Below are positions 54,736 through 63,737 of a stretch of DNA of 64,000 nt, piece by piece; positions within the stretch are counted from its first letter, which is position 1, and the number at the start of each line of letters is the position of its first letter. The notes beneath the pieces were generated by a model. That model saw only the letters and a list, made by a program, of their open reading frames with translations, made no database searches and had not been told where the DNA came from. Made by a program: the position numbers and the translations under genes. The stretch is from Brucella rhizosphaerae (GTDB lineage Bacteria > Pseudomonadota > Alphaproteobacteria > Rhizobiales > Rhizobiaceae): NCBI RefSeq assembly GCF_002252475.1, contig NZ_NNRK01000035.1:62001-126000 (forward strand), in the 5' to 3' direction.

Positions 54736-57606
54736 ATGTCAGAACAAAAAGAGTTTAGCAATAAATATTGCGCAAAAAAAAATCTGCATCAGTATTTATC
54801 AACTCCACAGTGGAATTTTGGGGTCAATTCGCAAGCTAGAATTTTGATCGATATATTCAATCACGATTTGACTTCAGATAATATCTCGCAAAATGATATA
54901 TATTTTTCTGCTAGGAAGTTTATCGATGAATATGATGCGAGGAGGATAGTATACTTTAGTTTTGGTGACGACAACACGATAAAGAATACTTTTTCGCACA
55001 AAAATATCGAATTTATTACTATTAATGCTTCCGGTCTGCAGTCTGCTGCTAAGAAAAAACATGATAATGAAACTCACGTTCAGTGCGATCTCACATCATG
55101 GAACGAAGTACTGGCAGCAGCCGAAAATTATCGAGACGGCATACCAACTGTAATTTTGTGTGCTGATGTAATCGAGCATCTAACAGACCCACGCCCATTA
55201 TTAGCATTCATCCGATTATTGTTGGTAGGATCGGCAAATAATCGCTGCTTCTTATATACACCAGATCGTTCAAATTTGGGGAATGGCAGCCAAACAAGTA
55301 AACCAGCTAATCCATCTCACGCCAGAGAATGGACTAGCGGAGAACTTAGAAATCTATTGACGTCTTCAGGATTCTATGTTGCTCAGGTGGTTAATATCCG
55401 CGCAAACGTTGATGACGATCAAGGCAGCTCAATGCTCGCGGAATTTTCGTTTAATGCTTCTTCATATATAGAAGCATTAGCGAGAATTGGTATTGCATCC
55501 TCAAATATATCGTCTGTTATGATTACGTCGGAATACCCCGGGCTAGTAGCGAGCGGTGGCATCGGTACTTTCGTTGCTGACTGGCATCGTTCTAATCATG
55601 GCTCGGTTGTTCTTACTACTTTTGAATTTGACAGAAAGAAAAATTCAACGAACGATCAAATATTCAGCCCCTTAGATATAATTGACGTATCGAGAATAGG
55701 TGACATTGGAATCGCTGATGTATTGCTGCAGGCAATCACGCAGTTATTATTTATGTGCCCCGATGTAAAGGAAATACACTTCCAAGAGTACTTAGGTATA
55801 GGAATGCGCATCGCGCAAGCCAAGAAGGCTGGCATCCTCCCCGACACACTCACAATCGTCACGCATTGTCATGGCAATCAGCATTATCTGGAAAATGCCA
55901 ACCAAGCTTGGTTGGGGGTCGATGCTCAAACATATGCCGTAAAGGAAAAAATCTGTATTGAACTGAGCGATCAAGTCGTCTTTCCTTCAATTTTTTTGCG
56001 CAATCTTTATAGTCAATCGGGAATTATGATCGAAGACGATAAGGCACTGATCTGCCCTTATCGTTATACCAATATGAATACAGATAATTTGAATTTTTCG
56101 ACTATAAAGCGCATAGTTTTTATTGGAAAATTCATGCCAATGAAAGGGTTTGACCTCTTTCGTGAATCTTTTGATAAAAGTTTTTGCGCGGACCTTATAG
56201 CCAGGGGGATTGAAGAAGTCACATTTATCGGACGGGGGGCTAGTGGAAATTTCGTTAACCAGAATCTCCTTAAGCGTAATTTCAAATTAATATTACATAC
56301 TGATTTTGATCTAGAAAAACTTATTTCTTACATAAGAAAGCACAGATCAGATAGTTTATTCATAGAGCCTTATCGCGGTGATAATTTTCCACTCGCGGTC
56401 TATGACGTTGTTGGGAATGGCGGCTTGCTTCTGGCCGGGAACGCAGGGGGAATTCCTGAAATGTTCCAAGCTGAAGTGTGGCAGGAGTGCCTAGCTGATC
56501 TCTCAATAGAGACGCTTCAAAGCAAAATTCGCGAAATAGTCGATTGGGATAGCGGTAAAAAAAGTCTCATAACGGCAAAGCTTATTGAAGACCTCCGGCA
56601 AAATAATGAAAAAGTCGACGCTATTAAGTACGCGAAGGCCAATAAAAAAGAAGTCGATTTTCTTAGCGCAACCGTGATGATACCGTTTTATAACACTAAT
56701 ATCGTCGAATTTACTGATTTGCTTAAATCACTTAATCAGCAGTCTCTTCACCCAAAAGAGATTATCATCGTTAATGATGCATCTCACGCTAAAAGTCGAA
56801 AAGAGATGGAAGAAGCTGTCGAAGAGTACCTCGACATACCGTTTAGGATCATTGATCACACCTTCAATCGTGGGCTGGCTAGCGCGCGTAATACCGCCTT
56901 GGTTGCGTGTAGAACGGACTTGATACTCAATGCTGACTCTGACGATATTCCATTGAATGACTGGGTTAAGACAATAGTTATTGCGTTGACTCGCGATCCC
57001 TTAGCAGCTGCAGCGGTTCCATATCTGGCGGCGTTTGATGCTGGCGCTGACTTCAATCAGTACTTCACCCAGGGACAGTATATCTACCGCCCGCTCGGAG
57101 ACGGGCTCGTTACCTCACAAGTGCAAAACGATTTGGGTCATGCGAACTCTGGCTACAGGGTTTCTCATGCTAAACTTATCGGCGAATGGAATGCCGAGTC
57201 TAAAGCGAAATATGAAGATTGGGCATTCTATCTCAATGTCATCGCCAATGGACTTCGTATCGCGATAATACCGAAGACAACATGCCTTTATCGCGTCAGG
57301 AAGAATTCAATGGCGAGGACGTATTCGGAATGGCCAGGTCAAATTCGTCTCTATCAAACCACGGGTGGTCTATCCAGATTCGAATCTCTTCAGTTACAAC
57401 GCTTATGCCGTACGGCGTACAGTGCGAGTGGTCTAGTTGAATTGCAGTGGCGATTGAGGGATATAGAGAATCGAAAAGGTTTCAGTATAACGAATTCCAT
57501 AACTGCGCGACTTAAGCGAATACCCCTCCTTTATTTTGTTTTACGAAAAGCGGCGCGTATCTTGAGGGACATTTCCAGTCGGATAAGGCGAAAGCCACGG
57601 TCATAA
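54736..57606 (+). CDS. Three-domain methyltransferase-GT4-GT2 protein
   Basis: A 956-residue multidomain protein. Residues ~50-240 resemble a SAM-dependent methyltransferase ('VILCADVIEHLTDPRPLLAFI'). Residues ~260-650 are a GT4-type domain ('SGGIGTFVADWHRS', 'FIGKFMPMKGFDLFRES', 'EPYRGDNFPLAVYDVVGNGG', 'AGGIPEMF'). Residues ~665-950 are a GT2 domain ('VMIPFYNTN', 'IIIVNDASH', 'LNADSDD', 'YEDWAFYLNVIANG'). ATG 54736 is used; TTG 54733 is one codon earlier. It follows the epimerase closely and ends at a terminator. It may add and methylate several sugars of one repeat unit. Confidence 0.85.
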   Translation: MSEQKEFSNKYCAKKNLHQYLSTPQWNFGVNSQARILIDIFNHDLTSDNISQNDIYFSARKFIDEYDARRIVYFSFGDDNTIKNTFSHKNIEFITINASGLQSAAKKKHDNETHVQCDLTSWNEVLAAAENYRDGIPTVILCADVIEHLTDPRPLLAFIRLLLVGSANNRCFLYTPDRSNLGNGSQTSKPANPSHAREWTSGELRNLLTSSGFYVAQVVNIRANVDDDQGSSMLAEFSFNASSYIEALARIGIASSNISSVMITSEYPGLVASGGIGTFVADWHRSNHGSVVLTTFEFDRKKNSTNDQIFSPLDIIDVSRIGDIGIADVLLQAITQLLFMCPDVKEIHFQEYLGIGMRIAQAKKAGILPDTLTIVTHCHGNQHYLENANQAWLGVDAQTYAVKEKICIELSDQVVFPSIFLRNLYSQSGIMIEDDKALICPYRYTNMNTDNLNFSTIKRIVFIGKFMPMKGFDLFRESFDKSFCADLIARGIEEVTFIGRGASGNFVNQNLLKRNFKLILHTDFDLEKLISYIRKHRSDSLFIEPYRGDNFPLAVYDVVGNGGLLLAGNAGGIPEMFQAEVWQECLADLSIETLQSKIREIVDWDSGKKSLITAKLIEDLRQNNEKVDAIKYAKANKKEVDFLSATVMIPFYNTNIVEFTDLLKSLNQQSLHPKEIIIVNDASHAKSRKEMEEAVEEYLDIPFRIIDHTFNRGLASARNTALVACRTDLILNADSDDIPLNDWVKTIVIALTRDPLAAAAVPYLAAFDAGADFNQYFTQGQYIYRPLGDGLVTSQVQNDLGHANSGYRVSHAKLIGEWNAESKAKYEDWAFYLNVIANGLRIAIIPKTTCLYRVRKNSMARTYSEWPGQIRLYQTTGGLSRFESLQLQRLCRTAYSASGLVELQWRLRDIENRKGFSITNSITARLKRIPLLYFVLRKAARILRDISSRIRRKPRS

Positions 57607-57669
57607 ATTCAAGTTCCGATATTACTCCCTTGAGCCTACCAAATACCTAATTCGTAGTAAACTATGGAT

Positions 57670-57698
57670 GGTAATCCCCCATAAAATGGGGGATTACC
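57670..57698. terminator. Bidirectional terminator between convergent glycosyltransferase genes
   Basis: Perfect 12-bp stem GGTAATCCCCCA (57670-57681) / TGGGGGATTACC (57687-57698) with loop TAAAA, flanked by AT-rich DNA. It sits between the 54736 gene (plus) and the 57736 gene (minus). Confidence 0.85.
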
Positions 57699-57735
57699 AA
57701 AATAGAACCATGAACCTAAATTTTGATAACATGCT

Positions 57736-59850
57736 TTAGTTCGCAAGATCAAAAAAGTTCCTTTTAATTGTATCAAGGTGGTTCTGTGGTGAGTGCTGCT
57801 CCTTTATGAGCTTCAAAGCGGCGTTGCCCATAGAACGCCTAATCGCGGAGCTACTGCGAATTTTCCGTATCGCGTCTATATAAGCCTGAATAAGCTCTTC
57901 GTCCGATAGGTACGGATCAACTAATAAGCCGGTTTCTCCGTCTATTACGATCTCAGGAATTCCACCCAACCTAGGAGCAACGACAGGCATCCCGCCCCCA
58001 AGTGCTGCGAGAAGGACTGTCGGTATCCCATCGAAGCGCGATGTATAAAGGAACATATCAGACTGTCGATAAGGGATATCTTCAAAAGATGAAAATGCAC
58101 CCTTAACCTCAACATTATTGTGGACGTGTAGTTGCGAAATATCTCCCGTCCCCAAAACAGCCGTACCCCAGACCTCCAGCGTAACTGATGGAAATTCTCG
58201 CTCTAGGGAAGAGGCAAGGAGAGGAAGCAATTCAGGTCTCTTCTGGTGGTCAAAGCGTGACGCCCAAATGATACGATCATGTAGATCTTTGTAGCGATTA
58301 TCCAACTCTTCTGCATCAGTATTTACAGTTGTTACCGAGTACAGAACATCTTGCTTTCCCGCCAAAAATGGCAGTCGGGCACGGTCTGCGTCATTTATGT
58401 ATTTATTGTCAGAAAGAAAAAGCGTTACGGTTTCGCCGTACTCTGAAATAAAATTGAAGTCGAAGCCGACAGTGAAAGGTAGTGACTCCATCTCAAACGA
58501 ACCATCACAGAATCGTAGCAATACGCTTTTGTAATTCCTAAGAAGTTTGCAATACCTACCCCAGAAACGATAGCCATAGGGCGAGCTTTTGATATATATA
58601 CAAGCGCTTGGGGCAAATGCCTGTATTGTCCGAAACGTTAGTAAATCAATTGTTTCTTCCGACGCAGAGCCACAGAAATAGCTAATGTCACACGTCGTAA
58701 CTTGCTCAGGCAATCTATTGAGCCAATGATGCTCGCTGATTTTCATACCAAAAACAAAAAGGATTTCCCTAGATGGATCAAGCATCAACAAGTTGTCAAT
58801 TATATTAAGAATTACTCTTTCAGCTCCGCCGATCGTGAAGAATGGCAAAATGAAAACATCTGTAAAGCGCTTTCCACTGAGCAGTTCGCAAATCTGAAAG
58901 TATGCGCTGCCAGCTGTAAGGTCATCTTTTCGATTTGAGAACGTATTCGATTGTTTTATTTGTCGAAGGTCAATGGCCGGATCTATAAAGTTAGCTGCTG
59001 AGCATAATTCCAACAAAAGTGTTGAGGATGTAAAAGCACTATATAGAACCTCTGCCGAAGCCTCTGGAAGTTTTCCTAAGCTCTTATAATTCTGTCGTCC
59101 AGTTGCACACAAATCGATGTACTTCTCGGGGATAAAGTAGTCGGAGAACGGTATAATTTTGCTAGATGATGAATTGACAGTGTTCAGCATGCTGACACCT
59201 TTTTTTCTGTAAAAAAATACGGTGTTAGGACAGACAATCAATTCAAAGCCGTTCGCAGCGAGATTAGTGTTGTGATGCCAATCCTCGTAAGCGTAAGGAC
59301 CATCAACCGGTACGTTGGCCAGCCTTATTTCTTGAGCATAATCGCGGGACATAAATGACCGTGAAATAAAAGGATGGTGGTCAAATAAGGCTAGTTCGTT
59401 AACCTCCGCAAGTGAGAATATTTTATAAAGATGATGCTGACCACCAAAAGCGACAAGCCAATCAGGGAACAGGACGACTTTGCCTTGATGCTTTTCCGCA
59501 TGCTGATACATGTCGCCAATCATGTTGTAGGAAATTAGGTCGTCTGCATCACTAAGTGCAACATACTTGCCTTCAGCTACATCGATACCCGCTTGGCGAC
59601 ATGGCCCTAGAGAGCCAACGGACACCACAACTCGCTGCACATTCGCGAAGGCGGCAAAATCACACTGTGCGAGAGCATGAGGGATTGAAGGATGCGCGTT
59701 ATCCTGAACGATAACAAGTTCTGTTGAAATGCCGCTTTGCGTTGCAAAATTGGCGGCATCGGAGAACGACCATATCGTACGAGCCAAGTATTTCGCGTCA
59801 TTGTGAACGCTTAATATTATCGAAACGTCATACTTTATTGGGGATGGCAT
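57736..59850 (-). CDS. Two-domain GT2-GT4 glycosyltransferase
   Basis: A 704-residue protein. The N-terminal 230 residues are GT2 ('VSIILSVHNDAKYLARTI', 'LVIVQDNAHP', 'ALSDADDLISYNM', 'YEDWHHNTNLAANG'). The C-terminal 370 residues are GT4 ('ILPFFTIGGAERVILNI', 'IWASRFDHQKRPELLP', 'PTVLLAALGGGMPVVAPRLGGIPEIV'). Two sugars may thus be added by one polypeptide. The gene is AT-rich and sits five bases downstream of the methyltransferase gene on the minus strand, so the two are probably translated together. Confidence 0.9.
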   Translation of the reverse strand: MPSPIKYDVSIILSVHNDAKYLARTIWSFSDAANFATQSGISTELVIVQDNAHPSIPHALAQCDFAAFANVQRVVVSVGSLGPCRQAGIDVAEGKYVALSDADDLISYNMIGDMYQHAEKHQGKVVLFPDWLVAFGGQHHLYKIFSLAEVNELALFDHHPFISRSFMSRDYAQEIRLANVPVDGPYAYEDWHHNTNLAANGFELIVCPNTVFFYRKKGVSMLNTVNSSSSKIIPFSDYFIPEKYIDLCATGRQNYKSLGKLPEASAEVLYSAFTSSTLLLELCSAANFIDPAIDLRQIKQSNTFSNRKDDLTAGSAYFQICELLSGKRFTDVFILPFFTIGGAERVILNIIDNLLMLDPSREILFVFGMKISEHHWLNRLPEQVTTCDISYFCGSASEETIDLLTFRTIQAFAPSACIYIKSSPYGYRFWGRYCKLLRNYKSVLLRFCDGSFEMESLPFTVGFDFNFISEYGETVTLFLSDNKYINDADRARLPFLAGKQDVLYSVTTVNTDAEELDNRYKDLHDRIIWASRFDHQKRPELLPLLASSLEREFPSVTLEVWGTAVLGTGDISQLHVHNNVEVKGAFSSFEDIPYRQSDMFLYTSRFDGIPTVLLAALGGGMPVVAPRLGGIPEIVIDGETGLLVDPYLSDEELIQAYIDAIRKIRSSSAIRRSMGNAALKLIKEQHSPQNHLDTIKRNFFDLAN

Positions 59851-59854
59851 GAGT

Positions 59855-60967
59855 TTACCTAATCAAAACGTTAGCGACTTTGCGAGCAGCCCTCAACGCA
59901 TGGCCAATTCCTGGCAATTCGTAAAGCCGATTGATTTTGCGACCAACCCGAACAAACTTGGATTGCCGGTACATTTCGACCTCGGCCTTTAACTGTTGAA
60001 TTGCATCGACGGCAGACTGCCCAGAATCACGGTTGCCGGAAAAAAGCCTTTCGGCGTTCAATTCTCGTGCCAATTTTGACACCTTAGTCTTATAGAGGCT
60101 GGTTTCAGATCGCAATTCGTTCAGACGTTTATTCAAGGTTTCAACGACTTCAAATTTAGAAGCTAGTGACTGTTCAAGAAATTCAATCTTCTTCCAAGGG
60201 GATATGAACGACGGATATGAAAGCGTGGAAATTACTGATGTTGTTTTAGCGTCGACACCCCATAATCCTACAAAGTAAAAACAATTCGTTTCAGAAGGAG
60301 CGACGTGAGAGGCAGGAGGAATAACTGAAGCAGAGGATACTTCAGATGCGTCGAGAATATCTAACAGCCGCGCATTCTCTTTCAGCGATAACTTATCATT
60401 CACGGGAACGTTGATCATTCCCTGTGTGGGGGTTCCGAAAAGCCACCCGCTAGCCTTTCCAAGGACGCCTTCTGTCAGCGATTTAAATTCGTCAAGCGTG
60501 TACACGCCAAGGTGGAAAGGGTTGTCGTTTTGAATAGAGAAATCGTTCTTTTCATTGGGGCAGCTTATTGCAATGATTGCCCCTTTGTTAAGGAGTTTCT
60601 TGATTGCTTTTAGAAACGTCACTGGCTCTTGAAGGTGTTCTATTGTTTCGAAGCATGCGACCAAGTCAAACTTCTTTCGCTTAAGAAGCTTGTCGGCTTG
60701 GTGCGCATCATATTGATGAAAGTTGACCGTATCGCTAGCGAATAGCTTAATGGCGTTGTTAATAGCTTCTTCCGAGACATCGACGCCAACCACCTCTTTG
60801 GCACCCCACTTGGAAAGGAGTGCAGAGCCGTACCCCTCGCCACAGGCGATGTCTAAAACAACTTTATCTGTGCAAATCGAGCGCAATATCTCATATCGTC
60901 CAACATGCTGGCTGGCATAAAATGGATCATAATGATCACTTTCCAAATGCATGCGTTCTTCAGACAT
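59855..60967 (-). CDS. SAM-dependent methyltransferase with C-terminal coiled coil
   Basis: A 370-residue protein. The N-terminal ~190 residues are a class I methyltransferase ('VVLDIACGEGYGSALLSKWGA', 'DLVACFETIEHLQEPVTFL'). Residues ~260-340 form a heptad-rich region ('ASKFEVVETLNKRLNELRSE', 'KVSKLARELNAERL', 'VDAIQQLKAEVEMY'). This resembles, in outline, WbdD-type chain terminators whose coiled coil sets O-antigen length, but the kinase domain is absent. Its start overlaps the previous small gene by 8 bases. Confidence 0.82.
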   Translation of the reverse strand: MSEERMHLESDHYDPFYASQHVGRYEILRSICTDKVVLDIACGEGYGSALLSKWGAKEVVGVDVSEEAINNAIKLFASDTVNFHQYDAHQADKLLKRKKFDLVACFETIEHLQEPVTFLKAIKKLLNKGAIIAISCPNEKNDFSIQNDNPFHLGVYTLDEFKSLTEGVLGKASGWLFGTPTQGMINVPVNDKLSLKENARLLDILDASEVSSASVIPPASHVAPSETNCFYFVGLWGVDAKTTSVISTLSYPSFISPWKKIEFLEQSLASKFEVVETLNKRLNELRSETSLYKTKVSKLARELNAERLFSGNRDSGQSAVDAIQQLKAEVEMYRQSKFVRVGRKINRLYELPGIGHALRAARKVANVLIR

Positions 60968-61436
60968 GAACCCTCCGGCGGAGCGAATTTAAGGCATTAT
61001 TGTTGAGTAAGCCTAGCCAAAATGGCAAAAGCTTGCGTGCAGCAGAGCGCAGCGTCAAACTGCCGAGATATCCTCGTGGCAACTTAATTGCATAAAATTC
61101 GATCCAATGACAACGAGAAATAGTCAACCCAATCGAGGAAAAAGGGCGCGTTAGAGTGTGGTGAAACAAGCGACGATCTTTGGACGGAAGCAGCTTTAGT
61201 AATCTCTGAGAGTCTAGTCCCGGAGGCCGAACGTTTAAAGCGAATTCAAACGAGGATCGCGAGTAAATAAGTTCGCCAAACGGTAATTGCACTTGGCATA
61301 TTTTTATAGTTGTTGCCGACAATAGTGTCGTATCTGCTCTGCACTTCAGCGCTTCAGTGTACTCAATCAACAGCGCCTTAACGTCTCGGACATTATCATC
61401 TATTGTGTTTTCTTTACTGTATGAGACGCTACTCAA
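60960..61436 (-). CDS. Small protein of unknown function upstream of the methyltransferase
   Basis: A 158-residue protein that I do not recognise. It has basic C-terminal residues ('LRSAARKLLPFWLGLLNN', 'LNSLRRRVHV') and no catalytic motif. The start is unclear: TTG 61436 is the longest, without a strong ribosome site. The 8-base overlap with the methyltransferase start supports it being translated. Confidence 0.55.
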   Translation of the reverse strand: MSSVSYSKENTIDDNVRDVKALLIEYTEALKCRADTTLLSATTIKICQVQLPFGELIYSRSSFEFALNVRPPGLDSQRLLKLLPSKDRRLFHHTLTRPFSSIGLTISRCHWIEFYAIKLPRGYLGSLTLRSAARKLLPFWLGLLNNNALNSLRRRVHV

Positions 61437-61649
61437 GCATCAATGAGACGTTTAAATGTATGGGCCGCACCTTCGTTTTCCTTGCATGACAGGCTCTTAT
61501 TTGCGGTTTTGAGAATGCTGCATACATTGAGCATGAAGTTCTGCCAATTTCGTTCGGCATGGAAAACCGCCCTATTATGCAGTTAAGCATTTGTAATTCG
61601 GTCTACAATTGGATAATGCAGTCTTATTCAGAACCAGAAGGACGCGGGA

Positions 61650-63737
61650 ATGAAAACGATACTGAACAGAATCTGTTCGCTTGCTTCCGGCGTGAGCAAA
61701 TATCCTTCAGATCCGGGCGCAGAAGCAATATTTTCCTTCCGCCATGAAGCCGCCAGCGTCACTAATTACGAAAAGCTTTACGCGCAGAACTATTACGCTC
61801 ATCAATCTGACTCAACATCTTATGACGTTGAACGATTTCCGCGACTACTTCGGCAGCTGGCAGCTGAACTAAGCGTCGCTAGTCTTCTGGATATCGGTGG
61901 TGGCAACGGAAAACTTTCCCAAATCTGGCGCGAGGGCGGTGGGAAAGCCGCATCTCTAGACTATTACGATAACCCAGAGGCTTTTTGTAAAAAGTTCGAT
62001 TTATCTCGAAATGACGGTGATAAAACGTCGGAAATTTTTACTTTTCTTTCGGGGGCACTCGGAAAATCTTGGATTTCCACCTGCCTAGATGTGGCCGAAC
62101 ACATAGACAACGAGCATCTAGCTGACTTCATGCTAAATCTTAAAAGCATAACAGGCAAGGCTCTTGTAATCTCTATTAGTACGCGGCCAAGTTCACAAGC
62201 AAATAGTTTTCATTCGACAGTAATTCCGATAGAAACTTGGAAGAAAATTTTTCAAACAGCTGGCTTCGAGATTTACTCGGACAACTATTTTGATGAGCTG
62301 GTTCGGGACGTGCATTTCGTAGGAACTGGATCTGATATTATATCTGTTTCTCATTGGCATAAGATCAATCCTTTCCGAGATGCCAAGAATCATCAGCATT
62401 ATTTGATAGTACGTAATAATGGAAGAAAAAGACCTTTATCCTTGCCTAATCTTCGAAAGAAAATATCTGATATTCTTGATATTACTTACAGATGGAGAAA
62501 ACGATCCCTTGACCGTACTTATCCGAAGCTAACATACTGTGTTCATTTTATCCAAGATTGGGCCTTCGCTCGCAGTATAATGGATGCTTGGCCGGCCGAT
62601 CTATTGCGGGTCACGTTGCGAGAAGATTGTATCAGCGAGTCTTATCAGAGGGTTATTAAAGGATTTCTGATCCAGAAGGGCATCGAATTTAAAACTTTAA
62701 ATACGTCAAATGATGCTCGTTCACTTATGTCTCCACCTCTTAACGCGAGCGAGATATGGATGACGGCGACTGAAGGAAATCACAGTGTTACTCATCAGTT
62801 AAACTCCGCCGTCATAGCAATGGCACGAGAGACTGGATATCATACCTTTTCACTTCAGCATGGGATGACTATAGCGTCCTCAATATCCCCGGCCTCAGAA
62901 GTAATTGGTGTTTGGGACAGCAACGCAAAAGGCGCATTTGCTGCTGCTGTTGCAGACCCTTCAGCCCACGATATAGAGGTTATTGGTTCACCTAAGGCTT
63001 TTGATGCGTCTGTTGAACAACACTCTGATGCTATCGCTAACAGGTTCGGTAAATGGACTAATGATTTCAGGAGCAAGCTTTTGGTTGCGTTGAACCTTCA
63101 TTGGTCGGTTCATAAGCACGGAACAAATGAAACTTATTCATGGATCGAACGTTTAATCACTCATAATCCCGAACATTTGTTTTTCATAAAACCTCACCCC
63201 GACGACAGTTCAATTTATGATTTTGTCTCTGAGAGACAATATAACAATATTATTTTAATCGATGACATTCTACTCACCTCGATGGACTGGCCTTTGATGC
63301 GACTTTTAAAAGCAGTTGATGGAGTACTTACTACTCAATCAACCATAATACTTGATTCACTGATAGCACGAACACCAGTTGTTCGGCTTCCCGTCGAAGA
63401 GTCGAAAGCCTTTGGCCCAGATCTAAAGAATGCTTCCTTCCCGTTTGACAGTATTTCGATTATACCGATAATATCGCATGATGAATGGAGCCAAGGTGCT
63501 ATTCCATCCGCGCTGTCAAAGCCGCCAGTTTCTCTACCGAAAGCCTTCGATAATCACTCGAGTTTTTTCTCAGGCATAGTTGCTTTGAGCGCTACACGAA
63601 AAGGTATGGATTCTAGCTCGATTAGCGCTTCCACATCTAAGGCTCTTTCTGAAGCGATGCAGCATGTAAATTTAAATGGAAATCCTCACAAAGATATTCT
63701 TGCACTAGATTTGGCGCTTGAGAGGTTTCTCAGCTAA
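61650..63737 (+). CDS. Methyltransferase fused to CDP-glycerol-transferase-like domain
   Basis: A 695-residue protein. The N-terminal ~260 residues are a SAM methyltransferase ('SLLDIGGGNGKLSQIWREGG', 'STCLDVAEHIDNEHL'). The C-terminal ~360 residues look like GT-B fold CDP-glycerol phosphotransferase/Kdo-type enzymes: 'FSLQHGMTIAS', 'EVIGSPKAF', 'LFFIKPHPDDSSIYD', 'GVLTTQSTIILDSLIARTPVVRL'. GGACGCGGGA precedes ATG 61650. It is divergent from the 61436 gene. An envelope-polymer modifying or capping enzyme is plausible; the donor is unknown. Confidence 0.78.
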   Translation: MKTILNRICSLASGVSKYPSDPGAEAIFSFRHEAASVTNYEKLYAQNYYAHQSDSTSYDVERFPRLLRQLAAELSVASLLDIGGGNGKLSQIWREGGGKAASLDYYDNPEAFCKKFDLSRNDGDKTSEIFTFLSGALGKSWISTCLDVAEHIDNEHLADFMLNLKSITGKALVISISTRPSSQANSFHSTVIPIETWKKIFQTAGFEIYSDNYFDELVRDVHFVGTGSDIISVSHWHKINPFRDAKNHQHYLIVRNNGRKRPLSLPNLRKKISDILDITYRWRKRSLDRTYPKLTYCVHFIQDWAFARSIMDAWPADLLRVTLREDCISESYQRVIKGFLIQKGIEFKTLNTSNDARSLMSPPLNASEIWMTATEGNHSVTHQLNSAVIAMARETGYHTFSLQHGMTIASSISPASEVIGVWDSNAKGAFAAAVADPSAHDIEVIGSPKAFDASVEQHSDAIANRFGKWTNDFRSKLLVALNLHWSVHKHGTNETYSWIERLITHNPEHLFFIKPHPDDSSIYDFVSERQYNNIILIDDILLTSMDWPLMRLLKAVDGVLTTQSTIILDSLIARTPVVRLPVEESKAFGPDLKNASFPFDSISIIPIISHDEWSQGAIPSALSKPPVSLPKAFDNHSSFFSGIVALSATRKGMDSSSISASTSKALSEAMQHVNLNGNPHKDILALDLALERFLS

